Assembly: GCA_027306695.1 (NCBI GenBank)
Contig: DAHUZH010000007.1
Location: 1-58,223 of the forward strand
DNA: 58,223 nt
DNA from: Acidobacteriaceae bacterium
GTDB taxonomy: Bacteria > Acidobacteriota > Terriglobia > Terriglobales > Acidobacteriaceae
Reading direction: 5' to 3'
The notes under the pieces were generated by a model that ran no database searches, had not been told where the DNA came from, and was given only the letters and a program-made list of their open reading frames with translations. Every line of letters begins with the position of its first letter. The first letter of the stretch is position 1. Positions 18,476 to 27,092 of this stretch are shown here, piece after piece. A program made the translations under genes and the position numbers.

Positions 18476-19327
18476 TCAATTCTCCGTGCGCTTCGATCCG
18501 TAACCGTATCCATAGCCGGAGTTCCTGTAGTAGTCTTCCGTATTCAGCTTGTCGATGCGATTCACCACACAACCTGCCACTTTGTCCCGCAGCATTGCCA
18601 GCGCCTCGCGCGCCGCTCCAATAGGTGTGCTGTCCGCATTCAGAACGAATAAGGCACAGTCCACAACCGGAACTAAGGATTGCGTGTCCGCCACAGCAAG
18701 CAGAGGAGCTGAATCGAGAATAACCACGTCATAGTCGGACTTGACCTCGTGCAGCAGGTTCTCCAACTGGCTGCTTTGGAGAAGCTGGTCCGGCTCATCG
18801 AGTGCGCGAAATCCGAATAACACATCCAAGCGCGGGTTGACCTTGTAAATGCTCGTCTGCCACTTCGTCTCACCCGTAAGTGCGGATGGAGAGTGCATGT
18901 CCGTATCCACACCGAACATTGTGTGCAGGGTAGGACGCCGCAGATCGAAGTCTATGAGCAAAACCCGCAGACCTTCGACACGGCTGAGGGAACCGGCCAA
19001 GTTGGCAGACACGGTACTTTTCCCCTCACCAGCCAGCGCACTGGTGACCAGGATGGTGCGCAGTTGAAAATCCTTGCTGAGCGCCTTCACCCGGGTCCGC
19101 AGCAAACGGAACTGTTCCGCCATAAGCTGTTGCTTGGGGTCGAACTCGGCACCCGACGGCGCTAGCGTGACAAGTGTCTGGCTCAATCGTGAAGGCTCAA
19201 TTCTCTGGACACGGTCTTTGTCGTTGATCGAATGCATATAGAGTGTGGGCGCTTCTTCCTCGACTTGGATAGCAGTTCCTGCTTGCTTCATTTCGGTACC
19301 TTTCCGCCTTATATTCGCGATTTCCAT
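18476..19327 (-). CDS. CpsD/CapB-type BY-kinase
   Basis: This 283-residue P-loop protein is the cytoplasmic half of a bacterial tyrosine kinase. Walker A is ALAGEGKST (K103), the A' motif is VLLIDFDLRRP and Walker B is VVILDSAPLLAVAD. The C-terminus carries a tyrosine cluster, EDYYRNSGYGYGYG, the expected autophosphorylation site. The partner is the chain-length protein encoded 58 bases upstream, which lacks a kinase domain of its own. Together they would set EPS chain length and timing of export. GGAG stands 8 bases before the ATG. Confidence 0.93.
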   Translation of the reverse strand: MEIANIRRKGTEMKQAGTAIQVEEEAPTLYMHSINDKDRVQRIEPSRLSQTLVTLAPSGAEFDPKQQLMAEQFRLLRTRVKALSKDFQLRTILVTSALAGEGKSTVSANLAGSLSRVEGLRVLLIDFDLRRPTLHTMFGVDTDMHSPSALTGETKWQTSIYKVNPRLDVLFGFRALDEPDQLLQSSQLENLLHEVKSDYDVVILDSAPLLAVADTQSLVPVVDCALFVLNADSTPIGAAREALAMLRDKVAGCVVNRIDKLNTEDYYRNSGYGYGYGSKRTEN

Positions 19328-19385
19328 GTTTTATTCTCCGTGCCGCTCGATAATTGGCGGCCGCTGGTTTCTGCAAGCGCAACGG

Positions 19386-20876
19386 TCAATTGTTAGCAGT
19401 ACCGATCTTCCAGGGCCCTTCTGGAAATGGGGGGCACTTCGGCAAAGCGACAATCACTGGCAGCTTGAGATACTCCGCCACCTCATCGGCATCGTGCATC
19501 GTGTCGTCGCGCATCTCCACAGCGACAGCAAAGATCAACCCGATGAGTAAACCGCCGCACACCGCGCCCAGACCTAACAGGACTGGATCGGGACGATATG
19601 GTGCGGATGGCAAAGTGGCTGGATCGAGTACGATGAACTGTTCGCTCTCATCGTGCCGCTCCAGTTCTGCCGCCATAGCCGCCGCTTGCTGTTTCTCCAA
19701 CAGTGTGTTGTAGTTTTTTTCCATTTCCTGATAATCGCGATCGAGGCCGGAAAACGCAGTCTGCACGGTAGGCAGCACCTCAATCGATCCCTGCAATTGT
19801 CGGAGCTTCTGTTCAATCTCGCCCTGCCGCGCAGTCCGCGCTTTGATCTCAGTACTTAGGGAAACGAGCTGGCTGCGAAGCTGATCGTTCATCGTTGGCG
19901 CACCCATCGGAACGACGGGCATCTGTGACATCGCCGCCTTGCCGGTCGATTTCGGGGCGTGCTGGACCTGAAACTCGAGGGCGGCTATATCGTGCTTGAG
20001 ACGGATGACGTCAGGATGTTGCGGCGTGTCTTTCAACAAGTCCGCCTGGAGTTCTCCCTGCTTCTGTGCCAGTTCCATCTGTAGGACGGTCGGGCTGGAT
20101 GGGGCGGGTGAGTTGGGATTGCCACCTGTTTGCACGTTCAACACCGACTGTAAATAGACACGCTGCTGGTTGGCACGGTCGATAGCATCGCTGTTGGCTT
20201 GGAGCAGCGCCTGATATTGGCCTACCATCTGAAGATTCGCCTGCTCCTGTTCCGGTAACGAACCGATATGGGCATCTTTAAAGGCGCGAATCTTGGCCGC
20301 CTGCGCATCCAGTTGCTGGCGCGCCTGCACGAGTTGGGCGGTAATAAAGGCGTCTGCCCCTTGCGCCTGCTGATCGCGCTCCTTCAAGTTTTCACGGATG
20401 AAAAGGTCCGCCAATTCCTTGGTTACCCGTTGTGATTCCTGGGGGGTGCGGCCAATATAAGAAATCTTGAACGCGCCGACACTGTCCTTGCCGTCGGCGG
20501 GATCGCGCACAACATCGACTGTCGTGTCCTTCCGCATGACCGCGATGATGTGGTTCATAGTGCTTTTCTTACGCAGTTCTGGATAGAGATTCAGGTTGTC
20601 GATGATGCGCGTCAGACGTGAACTGCTCATCACTTCCAAACCGATCGTATGCAAGCGGTCCGTCACATCGCTTGTTACCGTGGCCCGGACATACTCGGTG
20701 GGAATTTTTTGCGGCTCGACCAGAATGGTCGTGGTCGACTGATAGGAGCGTGGCACCAGCGGACTGAGTGCAGCCGCCAACGCGATCACCGTCACAGCAG
20801 GAAGGATGATCCAGTATTTGCGGCGTCTCGCAATAGCAAGAAAATCTCCAAAAGAAGAGGGCGGTTTGCGTTCCAT
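19386..20876 (-). CDS. Wzz/GumC-type chain-length determinant
   Basis: This 496-residue inner-membrane protein has one membrane span near residues 20-42, a long periplasmic region with extended coiled-coil-like, Q- and A-rich segments (about 150-380), and a second span near 432-454 preceded by the proline-rich SAPYRPDPVL. The C-terminal cytoplasmic tail has no P-loop, so it depends on the separate kinase. It acts as co-polymerase with Wzy. The ATG overlaps the preceding stop (TAATG). Confidence 0.92.
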   Translation of the reverse strand: MERKPPSSFGDFLAIARRRKYWIILPAVTVIALAAALSPLVPRSYQSTTTILVEPQKIPTEYVRATVTSDVTDRLHTIGLEVMSSSRLTRIIDNLNLYPELRKKSTMNHIIAVMRKDTTVDVVRDPADGKDSVGAFKISYIGRTPQESQRVTKELADLFIRENLKERDQQAQGADAFITAQLVQARQQLDAQAAKIRAFKDAHIGSLPEQEQANLQMVGQYQALLQANSDAIDRANQQRVYLQSVLNVQTGGNPNSPAPSSPTVLQMELAQKQGELQADLLKDTPQHPDVIRLKHDIAALEFQVQHAPKSTGKAAMSQMPVVPMGAPTMNDQLRSQLVSLSTEIKARTARQGEIEQKLRQLQGSIEVLPTVQTAFSGLDRDYQEMEKNYNTLLEKQQAAAMAAELERHDESEQFIVLDPATLPSAPYRPDPVLLGLGAVCGGLLIGLIFAVAVEMRDDTMHDADEVAEYLKLPVIVALPKCPPFPEGPWKIGTANN

Positions 20877-22306
20877 TACTGCACACCTCCAAGGGTGATG
20901 GGATTGCCAATGTTGAACCGGATTCCGGCCCCAAACTGGTTTTGTGAAAAGGCATAAGGCTGGGCCTGGATCTGGCCCAAAGCGAAGTTTTGCGACAGCC
21001 TGGAGTATTGCGCAAACAACTGCGCTTTATGCGCGATCTGATATGCGATCTGGGCAGAGCCACCGTAAATGGTCCCTGGTCCCTCCAGGGCATTGCCAAG
21101 ATCGTGAATATAAAGCGCATTCGAGGTGATGATCCAATGGCTTGCCAGCGGTATATGTGAGTTGAAATTCACTTCATGGTCTGCAAGCGGCGGCCCTAAA
21201 AAGTCAACGACAATGGCGCGCTGATACATCAATGCAAATTGAGAATGCCTGATCTGGCGGCTGACTGCGGCATTCACCGCATAGCTGGTGTCCTGGAAAT
21301 TTCCGTATGCCGGGCTGGTGGATTGAATAAAGAGCGGGCCCGCACCAGCCTCCACAGTGAGCGTTGGCGTCACCTGGCGTTTGTAAATGGCCTGAAGGGT
21401 CTCGTCGGTATCGTGGCCGACCGGGTTCAAGCCATAGACGTAGATTGGCGTCACCTCTGCGCCGATCGTATCTTTAAGGTCGAGTTGGTAATCGAGCCGG
21501 AAATCACCCCCATTGATCATGAACCGTTCCGAGAACGATCCGGAAGCTCCGGCATAGTCAATCGGGACCAGCAAAAACCACGAAGAAGTCAACGTGCCGG
21601 TGAATGTCAGGCGTGTGCTCATCAAATACTGCAGCCGAAGACTGGTGGCGACGTTGCTCGACTCATAGCTGTTTTCCAACGCCTGTGTCTGCAAAGTTGG
21701 GACCACGAACCCTATACCACCGATGCCGAGGGATTCCGGCAAATATTGGTCGATGCTCAAATATCGAGAGGCTGTCGTGCCCCAAGCAATTGCCGCACGC
21801 TGTGAAAGCACATGGTCCACGTTCTGGAAAAAATTCTGGCTAAGGTGATTCAGCGACGTATATTGCGGATACATGTCGTACTCTGGCTGATATAGTGCAA
21901 AATACCGGGTCCGGTTATTGTGCAACACCAATCCAAAGTCAGCGGAGACATTGGTATATGCTGCGGTCACAGGGTTCGTTTCTGTCCCAAAAAAGTTTGT
22001 CTGCGCGCCCCCGGAGACCTGAAAGCCCAAGCCGAACCGGCTGAACGATTCATTTTCCGCATTGATGGCGCGTATGTTCTGGTTCAACGTCAAATCGGTG
22101 CCCAGTTGCTGGCCCGGCAGCGGTTGATCTTCCGGATTCAGATCGCCCATCGGTGCGGTGGCTGCCGGCACAGCCTGCGCCGCAGCCTGGCGGCCCAGCG
22201 TTGGGAGCAGGCATAGCGCGAAGCAGAGCACCCCCGACAGATGGAGCACCAAGGATCGATGAAGCGGCAATCGAAATTTCCGATGAAGCAGCAGGCGACA
22301 GTTCAC
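20876..22306 (-). CDS. Outer-membrane beta-barrel protein of the EPS locus
   Basis: This 476-residue protein has a signal peptide (hydrophobic core about residues 19-40, ending QAAAQA). Many alternating polar/hydrophobic strands with aromatic girdles follow, such as YFALYQPEY and RLTFTGTLTSSWFLL, and it ends in a strand RFNIGNPITLGGVQ. Proteins like this sit between OPX and Wzz genes in many EPS operons and may form or support the outer-membrane channel. The exact role is inferred. It starts with GTG in a GTGA overlap with the OPX stop. Confidence 0.75.
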   Translation of the reverse strand: MNCRLLLHRKFRLPLHRSLVLHLSGVLCFALCLLPTLGRQAAAQAVPAATAPMGDLNPEDQPLPGQQLGTDLTLNQNIRAINAENESFSRFGLGFQVSGGAQTNFFGTETNPVTAAYTNVSADFGLVLHNNRTRYFALYQPEYDMYPQYTSLNHLSQNFFQNVDHVLSQRAAIAWGTTASRYLSIDQYLPESLGIGGIGFVVPTLQTQALENSYESSNVATSLRLQYLMSTRLTFTGTLTSSWFLLVPIDYAGASGSFSERFMINGGDFRLDYQLDLKDTIGAEVTPIYVYGLNPVGHDTDETLQAIYKRQVTPTLTVEAGAGPLFIQSTSPAYGNFQDTSYAVNAAVSRQIRHSQFALMYQRAIVVDFLGPPLADHEVNFNSHIPLASHWIITSNALYIHDLGNALEGPGTIYGGSAQIAYQIAHKAQLFAQYSRLSQNFALGQIQAQPYAFSQNQFGAGIRFNIGNPITLGGVQ

Positions 22307-23004
22307 GGGACCACCACCGTGTCGCGGGTCTGCAATAGGAGGTCTTTACTGCCGCGTTTACCTTTCAGCACGTTGTTATATTCAAACTTGATGCGTTCCC
22401 GCTGGCCGCTGGGCAAGGTGCGGAGGACGTATATTTTTTTCGACTTCGCGAACTCTTGCAGGCCGCCAGCGGTGGCCACCGCATCGATCACGCTCATGGG
22501 AGGAATCAGTGGATATGTGCCCGGACGCATCACCTGACCGAGAACGTTGACGCGCTGGCTGCGAATTTCCGCCACAATGACGCTCACATCCGGGTTGGTC
22601 AGATATTTCGTGAAGCGCGCCGCCAGCTCATTTTGCAGCTCCATCGGCGTCAGACCAGAAGCCTGCACATCTCCCACCAAAGGCAGGGATATCTTTCCAT
22701 CAGGACGAACCGACACATTGCGCGATACTTCCGGCTCATGCCAGACGTTGATCGTGAGCACATCGTCGGCCCCGATCTTGTAATTCGATCCGACAAGCGG
22801 TGCGATCCGCGTGTCCGGGCGGACCGGAGCACTGCTGTATTTGGGCGTAGTGACAGCCGTGGGAGTGGTAGACCTCGATGGGGCACCGAACACAGGCTCA
22901 CCGCTCGGATTCGATTGTGCAGACAACGAACCACAGACCAGACTCGCCATTACAGCGAAAACTCCAGCATTGAATAGGCGACCGAACATTTCTTTTCCTC
23001 TCAT
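22303..23004 (-). CDS. Polysaccharide export protein, OPX family (Wza/GumB type)
   Basis: This 233-residue exported protein has a signal peptide ending at about residue 29 (CGSLSAQ) and no clear lipobox. A poly-export domain follows (YKIGADDVLTINVWHEPEVS, VRPDGKISLPLVGDVQA, TNPDVSVIVAE) and then an SLBB-type segment (RVNVLGQVMRPGTYPL). It would form the periplasmic/outer-membrane conduit for the polymer. It is shorter than Wza, which fits a partnership with the barrel protein encoded next. The ATG overlaps the activator stop (ATGA) and has GAGGAG 8 bases upstream. Confidence 0.93.
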   Translation of the reverse strand: MRGKEMFGRLFNAGVFAVMASLVCGSLSAQSNPSGEPVFGAPSRSTTPTAVTTPKYSSAPVRPDTRIAPLVGSNYKIGADDVLTINVWHEPEVSRNVSVRPDGKISLPLVGDVQASGLTPMELQNELAARFTKYLTNPDVSVIVAEIRSQRVNVLGQVMRPGTYPLIPPMSVIDAVATAGGLQEFAKSKKIYVLRTLPSGQRERIKFEYNNVLKGKRGSKDLLLQTRDTVVVP

Positions 23005-24029
23005 CTTTCGTTCTCCTCAGGGGAACATGGAGTTGCATTTCCCTGACGTAGCCGAGGCAACCCGGCATCTTTGATCTTGTAGAGCAGCGCGCGATAACTG
23101 ATGTCGAGCGACTGGGCCGTCTTACGGCGGTTCCAGCGATGCTCATTCAGCGCACGCAGAATAATCTGCCGCTCCAGTACGCGGACTGCCCGCTGCGTCT
23201 GAAACCGGAGCGGAAGATGGCCATCGACGATAAACGGCGACGTCGCTGCCGCAGCTTCGCTTTCGTTCAACGCCTCCACAATGGCCTGCTCGGTCCCCAG
23301 CACAACGTAGCGCTTGACCAGGTTCTCCAGTTCCCGCACATTACCAGGCCAGTGATAAGCCTCCAGCAGACGCATGACCGAACTGGAAAGCGGTTCCAGC
23401 GAACGGCCAAACTTTTCTTCATAGTGGCGAAGAAAATGGTCCAGCAACATCGGTATATCGGAGCGATGATCGCGCAGCGGAGGCAATTCGATCGATACAA
23501 CGTTAATGCGGTAATAAAGATCGGACCGAAACCGGCCAGCTTCCATTTCTTCCTGCAGGTTCCTGTGTGTGGCGCAAATCAGCCAGATATCCACTGTGCG
23601 TTCTTCCGCTCCGCCCAGTCGGCTGAAGCGGAAATCCTGCAACACCTGGAGCAGCTTGGCCTGTACCGTCACATCCAGGTCCCCGATCTCATCCAGAAAA
23701 AGTGTGCCATTCTGCGCCTGCTCCACTTTTCCGCTGCGCGTGTGGTTGGCCCCGGTAAATGCACCCTGCTCATACCCGAACAACTCGCTCTCAATCAGCG
23801 TATGTGGCAAAGAGGGACAGTTGACCTGAACGAAGGACTGATCGCGACGCGAGGACAGCAAATGCAGTGTCTGCGCAACGACGTTTTTACCTGTGCCGCT
23901 CTCCCCCGTAATCAGCACAGGCATACCGGCAGCCGCCGCTTGTTCGATCTGCCGACGAACAACCGTCATTGCTGGAGAATTTCCCAACAGCATCGGCATG
24001 GAGGATAAAGATGGCGAAATCAATTGCAT
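23001..24029 (-). CDS. Sigma-54-dependent transcriptional activator without receiver domain
   Basis: This 342-residue AAA+ activator has Walker A GESGTGKN (42-49), the sigma-54 contact loop GAFTGA (89-94), Walker B GTLFLDEIGD (about 108-117), WPGNVRELENL, and a Fis-type helix-turn-helix near 285-325 (RKTAQSLDISYRALLYKI). No N-terminal sensory domain precedes the AAA+ core, as in PspF, so its activity may be set by a binding partner or by expression. It is the first gene of the EPS operon and has a sigma-54 promoter candidate directly upstream. An internal ATG at 23999 is an alternative start. Confidence 0.95.
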   Translation of the reverse strand: MQLISPSLSSMPMLLGNSPAMTVVRRQIEQAAAAGMPVLITGESGTGKNVVAQTLHLLSSRRDQSFVQVNCPSLPHTLIESELFGYEQGAFTGANHTRSGKVEQAQNGTLFLDEIGDLDVTVQAKLLQVLQDFRFSRLGGAEERTVDIWLICATHRNLQEEMEAGRFRSDLYYRINVVSIELPPLRDHRSDIPMLLDHFLRHYEEKFGRSLEPLSSSVMRLLEAYHWPGNVRELENLVKRYVVLGTEQAIVEALNESEAAAATSPFIVDGHLPLRFQTQRAVRVLERQIILRALNEHRWNRRKTAQSLDISYRALLYKIKDAGLPRLRQGNATPCSPEENER

Positions 24030-24053
24030 GATTTTTCTACTCGCACTCTCTTA

Positions 24054-24070
24054 TGCACGTACAACGCCAA
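24054..24070 (-). promoter_or_regulatory. Sigma-54 promoter candidate of the activator/EPS operon
   Basis: On the minus strand TTGGCGTTGTACGTGCA matches TGGC-N8-TGCA with GG and GC 10 bases apart. The predicted start site near 24043 lies about 15 bases before the ATG at 24029. The gene it would drive first encodes a sigma-54 activator, which suggests autoregulation of the seven-gene operon 24029-15824 and perhaps the genes behind it. Confidence 0.7.
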
Positions 24071-24281
24071 AGACCGCAGAGATGCGAGAAAGTCCACGGA
24101 GGTTCCACCGGAAAAGCCGCTAACACTTGAAAAAGATAAGGGTTGAGCGCATTGAATGCGACGGGCATCTCCACACCCACTGGGATCTCTCGTAAGGGAT
24201 CGCGCAGTAAATGGAGTTGGTCTGGTAAATACTTCGGGGTAGCGAAAGGAAGTTCTCTTCGCAGTGGGTAATAGTTTTCAC

Positions 24282-24317
24282 ACACTCTGAAAACTGTTGT
24301 GCTCGATCACAGAGTGT
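24282..24317. repeat. Inverted repeat ACACTCTG-N20-CAGAGTGT
   Basis: Perfect 8-bp arms lie at 24282-24289 and 24310-24317, about 215-250 bases upstream of the -24 element on the minus strand. That is normal enhancer distance for a sigma-54 activator. The right half extends to CACTCTGTG on the minus strand, also present at 12263-12271 before another sigma-54 promoter candidate. Confidence 0.4.
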
Positions 24318-24631
24318 CGCCCCACGAATGGATTTTGGTTATCCCCAACAGTACTCTGCAGTGGTTACTAAAAGTTCCTTGTCAACTGCATCCCAAACAG
24401 GCAGAATCATGGAGGTAAACAAATCGTGCAAAGCAAGACACGAAAAAGATAAAACGATTTGTGCAGTAAAGTTCGCTCAATCGCAAGAAAATCACCAATC
24501 CCCCTGATTGCAAGTTTCAGCAAGAACGTTGAATGAAGTATCCGATTTTTAGTGATCGGTAGAAGCAACAGGTTCTGCGTTTTCCACATCCAAAGTTTCT
24601 GTAAGGTTTTAACGCATCCTGTCGCAGTGAT
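24318..24631. other. Rest of the 24030-24842 intergenic region
   Basis: No gene is supported here. On the minus strand TTGACA at about 24387-24392 resembles a -35 element but has no good -10. Short frames on the minus strand (24407-24589 and 24517-24750) have no Shine-Dalgarno and no recognisable product. The region is AT-rich and probably regulatory for the divergent activator genes. Confidence 0.4.
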
Positions 24632-24821
24632 CTAGATAACTTCATAAAACAAAATGTTCCATAGTAATTTTGGTTGTTCTCTTTTGTACTTGTACGGCTT
24701 TCTGTCTGGGCTTTTGATCTGATTGGGCCATGATTGGCATTTCTATCCATGGTTTTCAGCAGCGCCCGACACTAGATACATTCGCGATCGCGGTTGATCG
24801 CATCGAAGTATCTAGATACAT
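24632..24821 (+). repeat. Repeated CTAGATA elements upstream of the response regulator gene
   Basis: CTAGATACAT occurs at 24772-24781 and 24812-24821, exactly 40 bases apart, and the shorter CTAGATA occurs at 24632-24638, 140 bases before the first. The last copy ends 21 bases before the GTG start of the regulator. Such same-face, same-orientation spacing suggests binding sites, perhaps for autoregulation. This is inference from spacing only. Confidence 0.45.
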
Positions 24822-24842
24822 GCAAATACTGGGCGGTGTTCC

Positions 24843-26249
24843 GTGGGCCATCAACTTCGCGTAGTTGTCGTTGAAGACGAAATTCAGGTTCGTGGGTACA
24901 TTCAGAACCTGCTGGAATCTCTTGGTTGTGTAGTAAATTCGCTGGAACCTGTGAACATCACGCAGGCATGTCAAGCGGCGGCAAACGCAGACCTTTTCTT
25001 GTTGGATACGACACTTCCGAGCATTGAAGTCCCAGCCCTCCTCTTGAAGCTGCGGCGCGAGCGCCCTGAACTCAGCGTTGTTCTGCTGCTCCCTGCCAGC
25101 AACCATGCAGGCTTCGTTGCAGCCGCCAAAGAGAGCGTGTACGACGTACTACCGAAGCCTTTCCTGAAGCATCAACTGGATGCGATTCTTCGCCGCGTAC
25201 GCGACCGCTTGCTGAGCGCTATCGCACATACCTCCAGCACCATCCTCCGCGAAGACCTGGGCAATGGGGCCTTTTTCCTGGCCGCCACGCCAGCCATGAA
25301 AAAGATTTACGAGCAGGCGGCCGCGATTGCCCATGCGGACATTCCTGTATTGATTACCGGTGAAAGCGGGGTCGGCAAAGAGATCGTGGCCCGGTTGATT
25401 CACAGGCTCTCGCGACGTTCCAATGAGGAATGGCTCAAGATCAACTGCGCCGCTCTACCACTGGATCTGCTGGAAAGCGAACTTTTCGGCTATGAGGCTG
25501 GCGCATTTACCGGCGCTACCAAGTCCAAGCCGGGCAAATTTGAGATGTGCGATAAAGGCACGCTTCTGCTGGATGAGATCGGTGAAATGAGTCCGCAGCT
25601 CCAGGCAAAGCTCCTGCATGTTCTCCAGGACGGGACCTTCTCGCGACTGGGCGGCCGGGGAGAGAAGCGCACCAACGCCCGCATTCTCGCAGCCACCAAT
25701 ATCGACATACAAAAAGCGCTGACGGAAAAGACATTTCGCGAAGACCTTTATTACCGCTTGAGTACATTCGTCCTGCACATTCCGCCACTGCGCGAACGGC
25801 GCGAGGAAATTCCTTACGTGCTTACACAACTTGCCCAGCAACTGGCTGTCACGCACGATCTGGAGCCGGTCCAGTTCTCTCCGCAGATGATTTCCACCTG
25901 CGTGGCCTACCATTGGCCGGGCAACCTGCGCGAGTTGGGGAACTTCGTCAAGCGCTATCTGGTGATGCGCGATGAACCGGCTGCGGTGGCTGAACTTGAA
26001 TCGAAGATTCCCGGCTGTTTTATCCCCACACCTTCATCGGTCAACACCGTAACGGCAACAAGCAGTCCCGACCTGAAATCCATGGTTCGCGGCCTGAAAG
26101 ACCAGGCGGAAATGCAGGCGATCCGGGAGACCCTGGCCGAAACCAAATGGAACCGCCGTGTCGCAGCGACACGGCTCAACATCAGCTACAAGGCGCTGCT
26201 GTATAAAATTCGCCAGTACAATTTGACCGCCCCCATCCAATCGGCATAG
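24843..26249 (+). CDS. NtrC-family response regulator (receiver, sigma-54 AAA+, Fis HTH)
   Basis: This 468-residue protein has a receiver domain (acidic VVVEDE at 8-13, phosphoacceptor D55 in LFLLDTTLPS, S86, K105 in PKPF). An AAA+ domain follows with Walker A GESGVGKE (173-180), GAFTGA (220-225) and LLLDEIGEMSPQ, then a Fis-type HTH (RVAATRLNISYKALLYKI). The layout matches PrsR-type regulators of PEP-CTERM/XrtA EPS loci. No histidine kinase gene lies in the window. It starts with GTG. Its AAA+ and HTH regions resemble those of the divergent activator, so the two may form a cascade or bind related sites. It is followed by a small hypothetical gene and a strong terminator. Confidence 0.94.
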   Translation: MGHQLRVVVVEDEIQVRGYIQNLLESLGCVVNSLEPVNITQACQAAANADLFLLDTTLPSIEVPALLLKLRRERPELSVVLLLPASNHAGFVAAAKESVYDVLPKPFLKHQLDAILRRVRDRLLSAIAHTSSTILREDLGNGAFFLAATPAMKKIYEQAAAIAHADIPVLITGESGVGKEIVARLIHRLSRRSNEEWLKINCAALPLDLLESELFGYEAGAFTGATKSKPGKFEMCDKGTLLLDEIGEMSPQLQAKLLHVLQDGTFSRLGGRGEKRTNARILAATNIDIQKALTEKTFREDLYYRLSTFVLHIPPLRERREEIPYVLTQLAQQLAVTHDLEPVQFSPQMISTCVAYHWPGNLRELGNFVKRYLVMRDEPAAVAELESKIPGCFIPTPSSVNTVTATSSPDLKSMVRGLKDQAEMQAIRETLAETKWNRRVAATRLNISYKALLYKIRQYNLTAPIQSA

Positions 26250-26296
26250 ATACACAATTCGGATTTCTAAAGAACCGAGACGAGAGAGGACCTGAA

Positions 26297-26776
26297 ATGC
26301 AGCATACAGTGGTTGTCCATTTGAACGATTCCTCCGTGATTCACGGATATTATCGAACCAAAGAGTCCGTGGCAGATCCAGGCGCAATCTCCAACACAGT
26401 GCCAGCCGACCTTCCCCCGAGCATGGCCATTGAACCAGCGGACGGCGGTCCTGCCATCACAATAAATTTACAGGACGCGAAAGCTGTTTTCTTTGTGCGC
26501 AGTTTTGCCGGTAGCCCGACCCAGCAGGATGTACGGTTTTTTGATTCTCTTTCCATTCATCCCTATCTCTGGGTCCGGATGACGTTCCAGGATGGAGAGG
26601 TAATGGAAGGCCGTGTATCAAACGGAATCGACCTTCTGACCGAGAATGCTTTCCGGCTCTTTCCGGTCGATGAGTTCACGAACAATCGTTGTCTGTTCGT
26701 TCCCAAGCAGTCGTTACGCAGCTTCCAGATCATTGGCCTGCTTGAAGAGCAAGTCCAGCAACGCGAAGTCGCCTGA
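26297..26776 (+). CDS. Hypothetical 159-residue protein, likely acidobacterial conserved family
   Basis: I do not recognise this family with certainty. It appears to have two similar halves, each with a strand-rich 'DG/DS + V + xG' opening (VVHLNDSSVIHGYYR near residue 5; VRMTFQDGEVMEGRVS near 95), and a conserved-looking LQDAKAVFFVRSFAG between them. That looks like a small beta-rich module. It has no signal peptide or membrane segment. GAGG sits 7 bases before the ATG. It lies 47 bases after the response regulator gene and before a terminator, so it probably belongs with that regulator; a role in the same signalling system is only a guess. Confidence 0.75.
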   Translation: MQHTVVVHLNDSSVIHGYYRTKESVADPGAISNTVPADLPPSMAIEPADGGPAITINLQDAKAVFFVRSFAGSPTQQDVRFFDSLSIHPYLWVRMTFQDGEVMEGRVSNGIDLLTENAFRLFPVDEFTNNRCLFVPKQSLRSFQIIGLLEEQVQQREVA

Positions 26777-26795
26777 TTGGTTTTCAGATTTTTCG

Positions 26796-26836
26796 CAAAG
26801 GAGGCCATTTGCGAATTACGCAAATGGCCTCCTTTG
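26796..26836 (+). terminator. Rho-independent terminator, 18-bp perfect stem
   Basis: CAAAGGAGGCCATTTGCG (26796-26813) pairs perfectly with 26819-26836 across a 5-base AATTA loop. It follows the hypothetical gene stop by 20 bases and ends the response-regulator transcript. The T-tract after it is short (TTTGTTG), but the stem is very strong. Confidence 0.8.
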
Positions 26837-26958
26837 TTGTGGATGCATTGTCCATCCTCATTCGTTTTCCAACCCCTGCAAACCCGCAAAACCCGCGTGT
26901 GGGTAAACCCTGAGCCATCAGCGCGCGCCAGATGCAAAACCCTGCACATAGCTGCGAG

Positions 26959-26987
26959 TCATACATCAACCACGATGTCCTGTATGA
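26959..26987. repeat. Inverted repeat TCATACA-N15-TGTATGA
   Basis: Perfect 7-bp arms lie 44-72 bases upstream of the sigma-54 promoter at 27031. A related CATACA-TT-TGTATG palindrome occurs at 43093-43106. It could be an activator site. The distance is short for an enhancer, but such sites are known. Confidence 0.35.
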
Positions 26988-27030
26988 GCCGAGACAGCCG
27001 CATCCATCTAATTTTGGAAACACACTGGTT

Positions 27031-27046
27031 TGGCCTCGAACTTGCA
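27031..27046 (+). promoter_or_regulatory. Sigma-54 promoter candidate of the deacetylase/CapK operon
   Basis: TGGCCTCGAACTTGCA fits TGGC-N8-TGCA, with TTGCA as the -12 element. The predicted start site near 27058 leaves a 35-nt leader before the ATG at 27093. It is the best match to consensus in the window. Confidence 0.72.
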
Positions 27047-27092
27047 TTGATTGAGAGTGAAACATGTTCTTGTCGAACTGCGAAAGGGAGTC

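Noticed and set aside
24037..24285. 82-codon minus-strand frame before the activator gene
   Set aside because: No ribosome site, no known family, and it would cover the sigma-54 promoter candidate at 24054-24070.
24722..24741. TGGGCCATGATTGGCA as a sigma-54 promoter for the response regulator gene
   Set aside because: Spacing of GG and GC is correct, but both elements deviate (TGGG, TGGCA for TTGCA) and it lies 100 bases upstream of the start; too weak to call.
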